This document shows positions 8,679 to 17,596 of a stretch of DNA of 64,000 nucleotides, piece by piece; the first letter of the stretch is position 1, and the number at the start of each line of letters is the position of its first letter. Where the stretch lies: positions 372,001 to 436,000 of the forward strand of contig CAWEBN010000005.1 in NCBI GenBank assembly GCA_963807305.1, read 5' to 3'. Both the position numbers and the translations under genes were made by a program. The DNA comes from JAOPZW01 sp963807305 (GTDB lineage Bacteria; Actinomycetota; Thermoleophilia; Solirubrobacterales; Solirubrobacteraceae). The notes below the pieces were generated by a model. It did not search any database. It was not told the DNA's origin and worked only from the letters and a program-made list of their open reading frames with translations.

Positions 8679-9593
8679 ATGGATGTGTTGACGGATCTGC
8701 TCCAGCGATCGCGCGCCCGCGGAGCGGCCTTCGCCCACACCACGGTCCACGGCGACTGGGGCGTCGGTTTCCCCGCCGGGCCGCGCGTCTCGGTCCACGC
8801 GATCGTCGCCGGCGAGGCGCACCTATGGGCGGACGCTCCCGCGGACGCGACGCGGCTGGCGCCGGGTGACATCGTGCTCGTGCGCGAGTCACAGCGCCAC
8901 CACATGGCCCACCTGCCCGGCGCGGCGTGCATCCCCTTCCACGACCTCCCACTCGACCCGTCCGGGCGCCGTCGTATCGCCCCGGGCGACGGCCCGCAGA
9001 CGATCTTCTTCTGTGGCGCCTACGACTTCGAGGGCGACCTCTGCCGCCCGACGCTCGACGCGCTGCCGCCGACCTTCCGGCTGCGCCCGCCGCCCGGCAG
9101 CACGCTGCGCGCCACGATGGACCTGCTCGGCCGCGAGATGCTCCACGACGCGCCCGGCCAGCAGGCCTTGCTGGACCGGCTGCTCGATGTCGCGCTGGTG
9201 CAGGTCCTGCGCGAGCACTTCACCGCGGTGGACGCGAGCGCCCCGGCCTGGTTTCGAGCCTCCGACGACCCGCACCTCGGCGCCGCGCTGCGCGCGATGC
9301 ACGCCGAGCCCGCGCGCCAGTGGACGGTGGCCGACCTTGCCGCGGAGGCGACGCTGTCGCGCTCGGCCTTCGCCCGGCGCTTCACCGACCAGCTCGGGGT
9401 CGGGCCGCTGGCCTATCTGACCGAGTGGCGAATGGCACTGGCGCGCGAGCGCCTGCGCGACTCCGACGACCGGCTCGCCGCGGTCGCCCGGGCGCTGGGC
9501 TACGGCTCGGAGTTCGCGTTCGCCGCGGCCTTCAAGCGCCACCACGGCGCCGCCCCGGGTCGCTGGCGCACGGCCAAGCGCGCCGCCGCCTGA
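8679..9593 (+). CDS. AraC-family regulator with N-terminal cupin
   Basis: A 304-aa protein from MDVLTD (8679). The first 150 residues form a cupin-type effector domain (RHHMAHLPGAACIPFHDLP) of the kind common in AraC regulators beside oxidoreductases. The last 100 residues carry two helix-turn-helix motifs (WTVADLAAEATLSRSAFARR and LAAVARALGYGSEFAFAAAF). It is divergent from the quinone oxidoreductase/DapB-like operon. The intergenic sequence contains ATTG-CCG-CAAT at 8646-8656, a possible half-operator. Most relatives activate the divergent reductase gene; that role is inferred here. Confidence 0.9.
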   Translation: MDVLTDLLQRSRARGAAFAHTTVHGDWGVGFPAGPRVSVHAIVAGEAHLWADAPADATRLAPGDIVLVRESQRHHMAHLPGAACIPFHDLPLDPSGRRRIAPGDGPQTIFFCGAYDFEGDLCRPTLDALPPTFRLRPPPGSTLRATMDLLGREMLHDAPGQQALLDRLLDVALVQVLREHFTAVDASAPAWFRASDDPHLGAALRAMHAEPARQWTVADLAAEATLSRSAFARRFTDQLGVGPLAYLTEWRMALARERLRDSDDRLAAVARALGYGSEFAFAAAFKRHHGAAPGRWRTAKRAAA

Positions 9594-9623
9594 CCCGCGG
9601 GGCTGCCCGCCGCCGACCAGCAT

Positions 9624-10055
9624 TCACTTCATGCTGATGCTGTCGTCGAGGAGGTCGATCAACGACTTCCGTGGCACGACGACAGCCGTGACGGGCAACC
9701 CCAGCTCTGCGATCTCGCGGACGAGGTCGCGCCGGCGCCACCTCGAGCGCTTGGCGGGAAGCGTCGAGACGATGATCTCGTCGAAGCCTTCCTCCTGGAC
9801 GGCGCGGGCGACGGCCTCGAACGTGTCCGGCCCGCCGGCCACCCCGAGCACCCTGCTCTGCACCTCGCGCTCCAGCAGCGGGATCGCATCCTGGAGCGTC
9901 CAGTCCGGCGCCTTGCGCGTGGGGGCGTCAGGGATGAGCAGACCGAACCTGCACGGCGCGGCCCGCGCGCGGCGACCGATCTCGTCCAGGAGCACCGGCG
10001 TCGAGGCCGTCCGGTTGGCGACGACGAGGATCCGGGTCAGAAGTGCGGGCTCCAT
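9624..10055 (-). CDS. UspA-like small alpha/beta protein
   Basis: A 143-aa protein from MEPALLTR. It has the beginning RILVVANRTASTPVLLDEI and an end rich in a buried strand (LPVTAVVVPRKSLIDLLDD), which resembles universal-stress or nucleotide-binding alpha/beta folds. The classic ATP-binding GxxG(9x)G(S/T) motif is not evident, so nucleotide binding is uncertain. It follows the LPG-synthase-type membrane protein gene by 20 bp on the same strand, and both probably form one transcript. The gene converges with the AraC regulator (30 bp between stops). Confidence 0.6.
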   Translation of the reverse strand: MEPALLTRILVVANRTASTPVLLDEIGRRARAAPCRFGLLIPDAPTRKAPDWTLQDAIPLLEREVQSRVLGVAGGPDTFEAVARAVQEEGFDEIIVSTLPAKRSRWRRRDLVREIAELGLPVTAVVVPRKSLIDLLDDSISMK

Positions 10056-10075
10056 GAGCAGCCTCCGTGGGACGG

Positions 10076-11200
10076 TCAGCCGGCGTGGCCGGGTGCCGGG
10101 AAGGTGACGCGTACGGTCCCCCGACCGAGGACCTCGACGGTCTGGCCGGGAGCACAGGCGGCGATGTCGTGCGCCTCGTCGCGCAGGCGCCGCCGCAGGA
10201 TCGCGAGCGCCGGAAGTCCGAGGATCGCCGGGATGGCGAGCAGCAGCCCGCGGTAGGCGATCACGGCGACCGCGGCGTCCGCGGGATCCACGCCGTAGAG
10301 GACGAGGGTGCCGATCAGCCCGCCGTCGACGCCGCCGATCCCGCCCGGGATCGGGATCAGGCTGCCGAGTTGGCCGACGAGGTAGGCGACGAGCAGGACG
10401 CCGGCCGGTGGCACGTCGTTGCCGAACGCCTTGAAGCAGACGCCGAGCATGGCGACATCGAAGAGCAGGTAGGCGGAGGCGCCGAGCAGGATCGCCGGGT
10501 CGCGTGACCGCAGGACGCCGAGGGCCTCGTCGACGCCCTCGCCGACCGCCTCGGCCGCCGCGACGATCCGGGTGCGCATCGAGCGCCGGGCGAGCCGCCC
10601 GGCCAGCGACCGCGCCCCCAGCGCCAGGGCGATGGCCCCGACGGCGGCGATCGCCGGGACGAGGCCCAGCAGGATGCTGGGCGACCCGTGGAGCAGGCCT
10701 GTCGCCAGGCCGATGCCGCCGAGCGCGAGGAAGCCGACGTTGGCCAGGCTGGTGAGCAGGAAGAAGGCCACGGTCCGCCGCGCGATGAAGGCGGTCGGCA
10801 GGCCGCCGCGGCGCAGGATCCAGGCGCCGAGCGCGAGGCCGCCGGCGCCGCCGACGGACAGGACCGAATTGGCCGCGAGCTCCGACAGCCCGATCTCGGT
10901 GCTCGTGCGCCAGCTCATACGCCGGCAGAAGACGCCGCGGAAGACGAGGACGTACCCCGCGCAGGAGCCGAGCTGCAGGACCGCGGCGAGCGCGATCCAC
11001 TCCGGCTGCGCGCCGGCGAAGCGCTCGCGCAGCGAGCCCAGCCCCGGTACCAGCACGATCAGCGCGATCACGCCGATGACGATCGCCACGACGATCAGCA
11101 GCGACCGGCGCAGGTTCGACGGCGAGAACTCGTCGGGGAGCGCCTCGGCCTCGAGCATCGGCTCGAGGTACTCGACGGCCACGACGGACCCATTGCTCAT
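10076..11200 (-). CDS. LPG-synthase-TM / YbhN-type integral membrane protein
   Basis: A 374-aa protein with about eight hydrophobic segments. Typical motifs of the flippase-like N-terminal domain of lysylphosphatidylglycerol synthase (UPF0104) are visible: SELAANSVLSVGGAGGLALGAW, VAYLVGQLGSLIPIPGGIGGVDGGLIG and YRGLL. No cytosolic aminoacyl-transferase domain is attached, so the protein is likely a stand-alone lipid flippase-like or glycolipid-related carrier rather than a full MprF. It forms a two-gene unit with the UspA-like gene. Its start has an upstream neighbour (xseB) that ends at 11240, leaving 39 bp. Confidence 0.85.
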   Translation of the reverse strand: MSNGSVVAVEYLEPMLEAEALPDEFSPSNLRRSLLIVVAIVIGVIALIVLVPGLGSLRERFAGAQPEWIALAAVLQLGSCAGYVLVFRGVFCRRMSWRTSTEIGLSELAANSVLSVGGAGGLALGAWILRRGGLPTAFIARRTVAFFLLTSLANVGFLALGGIGLATGLLHGSPSILLGLVPAIAAVGAIALALGARSLAGRLARRSMRTRIVAAAEAVGEGVDEALGVLRSRDPAILLGASAYLLFDVAMLGVCFKAFGNDVPPAGVLLVAYLVGQLGSLIPIPGGIGGVDGGLIGTLVLYGVDPADAAVAVIAYRGLLLAIPAILGLPALAILRRRLRDEAHDIAACAPGQTVEVLGRGTVRVTFPAPGHAG

Positions 11201-11239
11201 GCGCAGACCGCGACCATGGGAGCCGACTCTAGCCCGCGG

Positions 11240-11458
11240 CTACTGCTCCAGGCGCGCGACGAGCTCCTCGAGGCGCAGCTCCTCGAGGCCCTTGCCGACG
11301 GCCTCGAGCTCCGCCGCGCAGAACTCCACCAGGCCCCGGCCCTCGCGGACGAGGTCGAGCGTCTCACGCAGGCCGGCCTCGCCGGAGTCCAGGCGCTTGA
11401 CGATCGCCTCCAGTCGCGCGGTGGCCGTCTCGTAGCTCTGCGGCGGGCCCTCAGTCAT
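11240..11458 (-). CDS. xseB: Exodeoxyribonuclease VII small subunit
   Basis: A 72-aa protein from MTEGPPQSYETA (11458). It contains the family pattern YETATARLEAIVKRLDSGEAGLRETLDLVREGRGLVEFC, two helices forming a hairpin. XseB subunits surround the large subunit XseA and are needed for single-strand DNA degradation. Its ATG overlaps the end of xseA by 8 bp, indicating translational coupling. Length is typical for the family. Confidence 0.92.
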   Translation of the reverse strand: MTEGPPQSYETATARLEAIVKRLDSGEAGLRETLDLVREGRGLVEFCAAELEAVGKGLEELRLEELVARLEQ

Positions 11459-12767
11459 CGTCCTCGATCCTCGCATCGACGGCGGCGTCGGCGAAGCGCA
11501 GGCGCACGTCGCGCGCGGCCCGGGCCGCCTCGGCGCTGGTCAGGACGTTGCCGAGGCGGTCGTCGACGACGGCGTAGCCGCGCTCGACCACGCGATCGGG
11601 GTCGTGGGCGGCCAGCGCGAGGGTGAAGCCGTCGAGCGCGGTCCGGCGGGCGGCGAGCTCGGGCCCGGCCGCCGCGGCGGCGCGGCGGCCCAGGGCGGAG
11701 GCTCGCGCGCGCGTCGCCGCGCGCTCGTCGCGCGCGCGCCGGGTGGCGCTCGCCCGCGCCTCGCGCAGCTTCTGGTGCAGCGCCCGGCGCTCACGCGCGA
11801 CATGCTCGCCCGGCGCGCGCGAGAGATGGGCCAGGTGCCGGGCGCGCTCGATCACGGCGCGGCGGGCGTGCACCGCCAGCCGTCCGGCCCGCGCGGCGAC
11901 GGCGGCGCGCGCCTCGCCGCAGTGCAGCGGTACGGCGGTCTCGGCCGCATGGGTCGGCGTCGAACAGCTCACCGCGGCGACGTCGTCGATGAGCGTGCGG
12001 TCGCTGTGGTGGCCGACCGACGCGATGACGGGCACGCGCAGCAGCGCCACCGTGCGGCACAGCGTCTCGTCGCAGAAGGCGAAGAGATCGGCGAGCGACC
12101 CGCCGCCGCGGGCCACGACGACGACCTCGACCTCCTCGACGGCGGCCAGGTCCTGCAGGGCGCGCGTGATGGCCGGGGCGGCATGGCGGTCCTGGACGGG
12201 GGCGAAGGCCCACACCACGCGCCCCGCCCAGCCGCGGCGGCGCAGGCCGGCGAGCACGTCGTCGCGCGCCTTGCCGCTCTCGCCGGTGACGACGCCGATG
12301 CAGCGTGGCAGCGCGGGCCGCGCCAGGCGCTTCTGGGGCTCGAACAGCCCTTCGGCGGCAAGCGTGCGACGCAGGACCTCGACCTGGGCGAGCAGGTCGC
12401 CCTCGCCCGCGAGCCGCAGGCCGCTGACGGCGAACGAGAACGAGGGCGAGGCCGTGCGCGACCCCGCGTAGTAGTCCGGGCCGCCGGCGACGACCACCTG
12501 GCCGCCATCGGACAGCGCGCCGGCGGGCAGGCGCAGCTCCTCGAAGGCGTCGCGCCACATCGAGCAGGGCACCGCTCCCTCCGCGTCGCGCAGCTCGAAC
12601 CACACGCGAGCGCGCCCGACGCGCAGGCCGAAGACCTCGCCGAACAACTGGACGCGCGCGCGCTTGCGCAGCTCGTCGCGCAGCTTGGCCGCGTAGGCGC
12701 CGACGGGAAACGGCCCCGCGTGCGGGGATCCGGCGATGCCCTCGGGGCGCGCGCGCTGGTCGGCCAC
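11451..12767 (-). CDS. xseA: Exodeoxyribonuclease VII large subunit
   Basis: A 438-aa protein of normal length. The N-terminal OB-fold (QLFGEVFGLRVGRARVWFELRDAEG) binds single-stranded DNA. The catalytic region holds the family signatures CIGVVTGESGKARDDVLAGL, VVVVARGGGSLADLFAFCDE and PVIASVGHHSDRTLIDDVA. The C-terminal part is a long Ala/Arg-rich coiled coil. With XseB it forms the nuclease acting on ssDNA in repair and recombination. It starts 79 bp from the divergent diguanylate-cyclase gene. Confidence 0.95.
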   Translation of the reverse strand: MADQRARPEGIAGSPHAGPFPVGAYAAKLRDELRKRARVQLFGEVFGLRVGRARVWFELRDAEGAVPCSMWRDAFEELRLPAGALSDGGQVVVAGGPDYYAGSRTASPSFSFAVSGLRLAGEGDLLAQVEVLRRTLAAEGLFEPQKRLARPALPRCIGVVTGESGKARDDVLAGLRRRGWAGRVVWAFAPVQDRHAAPAITRALQDLAAVEEVEVVVVARGGGSLADLFAFCDETLCRTVALLRVPVIASVGHHSDRTLIDDVAAVSCSTPTHAAETAVPLHCGEARAAVAARAGRLAVHARRAVIERARHLAHLSRAPGEHVARERRALHQKLREARASATRRARDERAATRARASALGRRAAAAAGPELAARRTALDGFTLALAAHDPDRVVERGYAVVDDRLGNVLTSAEAARAARDVRLRFADAAVDARIEDDD

Positions 12768-12846
12768 TCACGGACAAGCTAGCGGGCCCCGAGGCGCGTC
12801 CAGCGGCGCTTCAGTCGGGATGGGTGGCGGTCGATCAAACCTGCTG

Positions 12847-14463
12847 ATGGCTCTTCCCGAGCACCGAGCGGACACCGTCGCCCGGCTCACCGGCCTGCTC
12901 GAGGTCACACGGCTCGTGCGCAGCGAGCGCGACCTCGACGCCCTGCTGCCCGCGATCGCCGCCGCCGTGAGCGAGGCCATGGGCTATCGGACCGTCGTGA
13001 TCTCGCTCTACCGCCCGGCCTGGAACGACTTTCGCGTCGAGACGGTCCACGGCTCGCCCGAGGGCCGTGAGGCCCTGCTGGGCCGCGAGCGCACGTGGAG
13101 CGACTGGGAGCCGCTCTTCGACCTTCGCTTCGAGTCGCACGGCTGCTTCCTGCTGCCCTGGGACCAGTTCGACTGGTCCTTCGACACGAGCGTCTCCTTC
13201 GTGCCCAACATCGAGATGGCCGACAGCGCCGACGCCTGGCACCCCGAGGACGCGCTCTTCGTCCCGCTGCGCCATAGCGAGGGGCACATGCTCGGGATCA
13301 TGTCGGTCGACGAGCCGCTCTCGGGCCTGCGTCCGTCCGACGACGACCTCGCGGTCCTCTCCGCGCTGGCCGCCCACGCCGCCCAGGCCGTGCAGGACAC
13401 CCTCGCCGCGGCCGAGGCCGCCCGTCACCGAACCGCGCTCGAGCAGCTGCTGCGCGTCTCCGCGCGGCTGACCCAGACGATGTCGATCGACGCCATCCTC
13501 CAGGAGGTCTGCGCCGGCATCCGCGCAGCGCTGGGCTTCAACAACGTCTCGGTCGAGCTCATCGACCACGCCGCCCGGCGCGCCGTGCCGCGCGCGGTCG
13601 TGGGGTGGACGACGGAGGAGGTGGCGGCCTCGCAGAGCGGCAACCTCGAGACGCTGCGGCGGCTGCTCGATCCGGAGTTCGAGGTGGAGGGCTGCTTCCT
13701 GCTCCCCAGCTATGAGGCGTGCGCGCGTCTGGGCATCGAGCGCCCCGCCTACGAGTCGGCGCGCAACGGCAGCGGCCCGCTGGCCTGGAACCACCACTGG
13801 CTCCTCATCCCGCTGCACGACCGCGTGGGCGAGTTGGTCGGCGTCATCTGGGCCGACGAGCCGGAGGACCGGCTCATCCCGTCGACCGACCGCCTGCAGG
13901 CGCTGCGGATGTTCGCCAACCAGGCCGCGACGGCGGTCGCGGTGGCCGCGGCCTTCGAGGAGATGCAGTTCCTCGCGGAGAACGACCCGCTCACGCGGGT
14001 CGGCAACCGCCGCGCCTTCACCCGCCGCCTGGCGGAGGAGGTCCACCGCGCAGGGCGCTATGGCCAGCGCTTCGCCCTCGTGGTCCTCGACGTCGACGGC
14101 TTCAAGGCGCTCAACGACCGCTACGGCCACTTCGTGGGCGACCTGGCGCTGGAGGCGATCGGCGACGTGCTGCGCGCCACCCTGCGGCGCTCGGACAGCG
14201 CCTTCCGCCTGGGGGGCGACGAGTTCGCGCTCATCCTCGAGGACGCCGGCGTCCACGAGGCCACCGAGGTCGTCGATCGCATCGGCGCCGGGATCGCCGG
14301 CGTGGAGGCCGGCGCCCTGCACCTGCTGCGCGCATCGTTCGGCGTCGCGATCGCCGACGGGGCGCCCGATCCCGAGGCGCTCCTGCGGGCCGCCGACGCG
14401 GCCATGTACGAAGCCAAGCGAGCCGGCGCCGGCGTGCGCTTCGCGGCGGTCACGGCCGGCTGA
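12847..14463 (+). CDS. GAF-GAF-GGDEF diguanylate cyclase
   Basis: A 538-aa soluble protein; the start at MALPEHRADT is chosen, with ATG 12820 as alternative. Two GAF domains (about residues 20-190 and 200-370) precede a C-terminal GGDEF domain. The active-site signature RLGGDEFALIL (near residue 455) is intact, with an upstream RRSD that matches the inhibitory RxxD I-site at its usual distance. It should make cyclic di-GMP in response to a ligand or redox state sensed by the GAF domains, with product feedback. No EAL or HD-GYP domain is present here. It is 26 bp upstream of the acyl-CoA dehydrogenase pair. Confidence 0.9.
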   Translation: MALPEHRADTVARLTGLLEVTRLVRSERDLDALLPAIAAAVSEAMGYRTVVISLYRPAWNDFRVETVHGSPEGREALLGRERTWSDWEPLFDLRFESHGCFLLPWDQFDWSFDTSVSFVPNIEMADSADAWHPEDALFVPLRHSEGHMLGIMSVDEPLSGLRPSDDDLAVLSALAAHAAQAVQDTLAAAEAARHRTALEQLLRVSARLTQTMSIDAILQEVCAGIRAALGFNNVSVELIDHAARRAVPRAVVGWTTEEVAASQSGNLETLRRLLDPEFEVEGCFLLPSYEACARLGIERPAYESARNGSGPLAWNHHWLLIPLHDRVGELVGVIWADEPEDRLIPSTDRLQALRMFANQAATAVAVAAAFEEMQFLAENDPLTRVGNRRAFTRRLAEEVHRAGRYGQRFALVVLDVDGFKALNDRYGHFVGDLALEAIGDVLRATLRRSDSAFRLGGDEFALILEDAGVHEATEVVDRIGAGIAGVEAGALHLLRASFGVAIADGAPDPEALLRAADAAMYEAKRAGAGVRFAAVTAG

Positions 14464-14489
14464 CAGGGGGTGTTAGGGTCCGCGTCCGC

Positions 14490-15626
14490 GTGGATCTGAC
14501 CCTGTCCCCGTCAGAGGAGTCCTTCCGCGACGAGCTGCGCACGTGGCTCGACGCCAACCACCCCGGGCGCGAGCCCGAGGGCGACGACGCGGGCTTCACC
14601 TTCCGCCGCGGCTGGCAGCGCAAGCTTCACGACGCGGGCTGGGCCGGCGTGTCGTGGCCGACCGAGTACGGCGGGCGTGGCGCGACGCTGGTCGAGCAGG
14701 CGATCTACAACGAGGAGTTCGTCCGCGCGCAGGCGCCCAGCGCCGCCAACGTCCTCGGCCTGGCGATGGGCGGCCCGACCGTCATCGCCCATGGCACCGA
14801 GGAGCAGAGGCGCCGCTACCTCGAGCCGATCCTGTCGGCCGAGGAGATCTGGTGCCAGGGCTTCTCGGAGCCCGGCTCGGGCTCGGACCTCGCCTCGGTG
14901 AAGACGAAGGCCGTGCGCGACGGCGACGACTGGCTCGTCACCGGCCAGAAGGTGTGGACCACGCTGGCCCACCACGCCAAGTGGTGCATGCTCGTCGCGC
15001 GCACCGATCCGGACGCGCCCAAGCACCAGGGGCTCACGTACTTCCTCATGGACATGGAGCAGGACGCCGTCCAGGTCCGCCCTCTGCGCCAGATCACCGG
15101 CGAGGCCGAGTTCAACGAGCTCTTCATGGAGGAGGCGCGGATCCCCGACGCCAACATCATCGGCGGGGAGGGCAACGGCTGGGCGGTGGCCATCACGACG
15201 CTCATGCACGAGCGCGCCACGCTGGCCTTCGGGCTCCAGGTCTCGGTCAAGCTCGCGCTGCGCCAGCTCATGGACGTCGCGCGCAAGGACCGCGCGAGCC
15301 GCGACCCGATCGTCCGCGACCGCCTCGCCCAGCTCTACATCGAGTCCGAGGTCCTGCGGCTGAATGCCTACCGCGGGCTGACGGCGATCATGCGCAACGG
15401 CGTCCCCGGCCCCGAGGGCTCGCTGGGCAAGTGGCAGTGGGCCGAGGTCAACCAGGCGCTGACCGAGCTGGCCATGGACCTGCAGGGCCCGCGCGCCGTC
15501 CTACAGGACGACACCTGGAGCTACCGCTTCCTGCGCGCCCGAGCCAACTCCATCGAGGGCGGCACGACCGAGATCCTCAAGAACATCGTGGCCGAGCGCG
15601 TGCTCGGCCTGCCGCGGATGCGCTGA
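14490..15626 (+). CDS. Acyl-CoA dehydrogenase, catalytic subunit of a pair
   Basis: A 378-aa protein with a GTG start (VDLTLSPSEESF). ACAD motifs are present: WCQGFSEPGSGSDLASVKT and VTGQKVWTT for FAD/substrate binding, and SIEGGTTEILKNIVAERVLGL near the end, whose Glu aligns with the catalytic base in the YEGT motif of medium-chain enzymes. The second ACAD begins on the last base of this stop (TGATG). Paired genes like this in actinobacteria (FadE pairs of steroid or unusual acyl catabolism) encode alpha2beta2 enzymes in which one subunit holds the base; that makes a heteromer likely here. Confidence 0.9.
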   Translation: MDLTLSPSEESFRDELRTWLDANHPGREPEGDDAGFTFRRGWQRKLHDAGWAGVSWPTEYGGRGATLVEQAIYNEEFVRAQAPSAANVLGLAMGGPTVIAHGTEEQRRRYLEPILSAEEIWCQGFSEPGSGSDLASVKTKAVRDGDDWLVTGQKVWTTLAHHAKWCMLVARTDPDAPKHQGLTYFLMDMEQDAVQVRPLRQITGEAEFNELFMEEARIPDANIIGGEGNGWAVAITTLMHERATLAFGLQVSVKLALRQLMDVARKDRASRDPIVRDRLAQLYIESEVLRLNAYRGLTAIMRNGVPGPEGSLGKWQWAEVNQALTELAMDLQGPRAVLQDDTWSYRFLRARANSIEGGTTEILKNIVAERVLGLPRMR

Positions 15627-16630
15627 TGAACTTCGAGCTCACCGACGACCAGCGCTTGATCCAGCGCACTGCACGGGACTTCCTGGCCAGCTCGTATCCG
15701 CCGGCCGAGGTCCGCCGGCTGGCCTACGAAACCGAGCGCGGATTCGAGGACGCGGGCTGGGCGGCGATCTGCGAGCTCGGATGGCCGGCGCTGCTCGTGC
15801 CCGAGGAGCACGGCGGGCTGGGGCTCGGCGTGGTCGAGTTGGCGGTGGTGCAGGAGGAGCTCGGCGCGGCGCTGGCCCCGTCGCCGTTCCTCTCGACGGT
15901 GGCCGCCGCGGCGGTCATCGCCGACGCCGGCACCGACGAGCAGCGCGAACGCTGGCTGCCGGCGCTGGCGGCCGGCGAGGCGCGCGGCGCGGTCGCCACG
16001 GTGCTCGACGACGTCGGCTGGACCGCGGTGCCCGACGCGGAGGGCGCCGACGTGATCGTGGTGCGCGAGAACGATGCCTGGGCGCTTGCCACCGAGACGA
16101 GCGCGGAGCCGGTCGAGGCGCTCGACCCCACGCGGCGCCTGTGGCGTGTGCGGGCGGAGGGCCGGCTCGAGCCGCTCGCGGGCGAGGGCGAGCGCGCCTT
16201 CGACATCGTCGCGGCCGCACTGGCCGCGGAGTCCGTCGGCGTCGCCCAGCGCGCGATGGACATGGCGGTCGAGTACGCCAAGGAGCGCGAGCAGTTCGGC
16301 CGCCCGATCGGTGCGTATCAGGCCGTCTCGCACGCGTGCGCGCAGATGCTGCTCGAGGTCGAGGGCGCGCGCTCGACCGTCCTGTACGCCGCCTGGGCGC
16401 TCGACGACGAGCCCGAGTCCGGACCGCTGGCCGCGTCGATGGCCAAGGCCTACGCGTCAGACGCCGGCTGGCGCGTGCCCGCCGCTTCGCTGCAGGTCCA
16501 CGGCGGCATCGGCTTCACCTGGGAGCACGACCTGCACCTCTGGCTGAAGCGCGGCAAGGCCAACGCGTACCTGTGGGGGGATGCGCGCAGCCACCGCGAC
16601 CGAGTGGCGTCGCTCATCGGCCTGGACTAA
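15626..16630 (+). CDS. Acyl-CoA dehydrogenase, second subunit without the usual base
   Basis: A 334-aa, shortened ACAD. The N-terminal helical and middle beta domains are recognisable (MNFELTDDQRLIQRTARDFL, LVPEEHGGLGLGVVELAVVQ). The C-terminal helical domain has KEREQFGRPIGAYQAVSHACAQ and VHGGIGFTWEHDLHLWLKR. The YEGT-like catalytic Glu segment is absent, because the protein ends soon after the last motif. Such subunits pair with a full-length partner that supplies the base, and both bind FAD between them. Its start overlaps the partner's stop by 1 bp, which supports equimolar synthesis. The acyl substrate is unknown. Confidence 0.88.
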   Translation: MNFELTDDQRLIQRTARDFLASSYPPAEVRRLAYETERGFEDAGWAAICELGWPALLVPEEHGGLGLGVVELAVVQEELGAALAPSPFLSTVAAAAVIADAGTDEQRERWLPALAAGEARGAVATVLDDVGWTAVPDAEGADVIVVRENDAWALATETSAEPVEALDPTRRLWRVRAEGRLEPLAGEGERAFDIVAAALAAESVGVAQRAMDMAVEYAKEREQFGRPIGAYQAVSHACAQMLLEVEGARSTVLYAAWALDDEPESGPLAASMAKAYASDAGWRVPAASLQVHGGIGFTWEHDLHLWLKRGKANAYLWGDARSHRDRVASLIGLD

Positions 16631-16672
16631 CGTCCGTGGCCACCGCGGGCGGCCGCTGGGACGCTGCGCCGC

Positions 16673-17596
16673 ATGATCAAGCACGGTCGAGCGGCCGCCA
16701 CCGTCGCGCTGTGCGCGGGCGCGCTGCTCGCCGCCGCCCTCGCCCCCTCGGCCGGCGCCAGCCTGCAGCCCAGCGTCGACGCCGGCGGGCTCGTCCTCAC
16801 CGACGTCACCGGCAGCGCGGACGACGTCACGCTGTCCACCAACAAGACGGGGCTCTTCATTGCGGTGGCCGACAAGGCCAACACACTGGATCCCGTGTGC
16901 CCGCTCGGGAGCCCGAAGTTCCACGGCTTTCAGTGCGCGCCCGCGCCGCTCGTGCGCATCGACAGCGGCGCCGGCGACGACAGCATCGACGCCTCGCGCC
17001 TGGCCACGCCGCTTCAGGTCACGCTCGGGCCCGGCTCCGACGTGCTCCTCGGCGGCAGCGGCAACGACACGGTGACCACCGTGGCCGACGGCCGGCGCGA
17101 CGTGGTCGACTGCGGCCCGGGCCAGGACACCGTGCAGGGCATGGCCGACCCCAACGACGAGCTGGCCGCGACGTGCGAGACGGCCCAGCGCAGCTTCGAG
17201 CCCGCGAAGCTGCCCAAGGCGCTGACCGTGGGCCCGACCTCCACCATCACGGTCGCCATCGGACGCGCCGACGTGCCGCTGAGCTTCGCCGCCACGCTGG
17301 CCACCGCGCCGCCCAAGGGCGCCAAGAAGGGCAAGACGATCGCGACCGCGTCCGCGCCGCAGGCCACCGGCCCGGCGAAGCTGCTCTTCAAGCTCCCCAA
17401 GCTCAGCACCGGCTTTCTCAGCCGCCGTCCCGACGTCCGCGTCGCGATCGACGTGACCGCCATCACGGCCGACGGCCGGCGCTTCCCGCTCAGTCTCCAT
17501 TCCGGCTCGCCCGGACCTCTTCGAGCGATCGGCCTGCACGACAACCAGCTGCGGCTGAAGATCCCCGCCAAGCTCCGCCACCCACACGGGCACTGA
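16673..17596 (+). CDS. Secreted protein with RTX-like calcium-binding motif
   Basis: A 307-aa protein with a signal peptide (MIKHGRAAATVALCAGALLA, cleavage near PSAGA). A region rich in Asp/Gly follows, with RIDSGAGDDSIDASRL and LGGSGNDTVTTVADG, which match nonapeptide-type calcium-binding repeats (GGxGNDxL). A conserved CGPGQDTVQG and an NDELAATCE segment also occur in actinobacterial exported repeat proteins. The last 120 residues form a Lys-rich beta domain. Role unknown. Its 3' end overlaps the convergent permease gene by 107 bp, so one tail is coded antisense to the other. Confidence 0.75.
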   Translation: MIKHGRAAATVALCAGALLAAALAPSAGASLQPSVDAGGLVLTDVTGSADDVTLSTNKTGLFIAVADKANTLDPVCPLGSPKFHGFQCAPAPLVRIDSGAGDDSIDASRLATPLQVTLGPGSDVLLGGSGNDTVTTVADGRRDVVDCGPGQDTVQGMADPNDELAATCETAQRSFEPAKLPKALTVGPTSTITVAIGRADVPLSFAATLATAPPKGAKKGKTIATASAPQATGPAKLLFKLPKLSTGFLSRRPDVRVAIDVTAITADGRRFPLSLHSGSPGPLRAIGLHDNQLRLKIPAKLRHPHGH

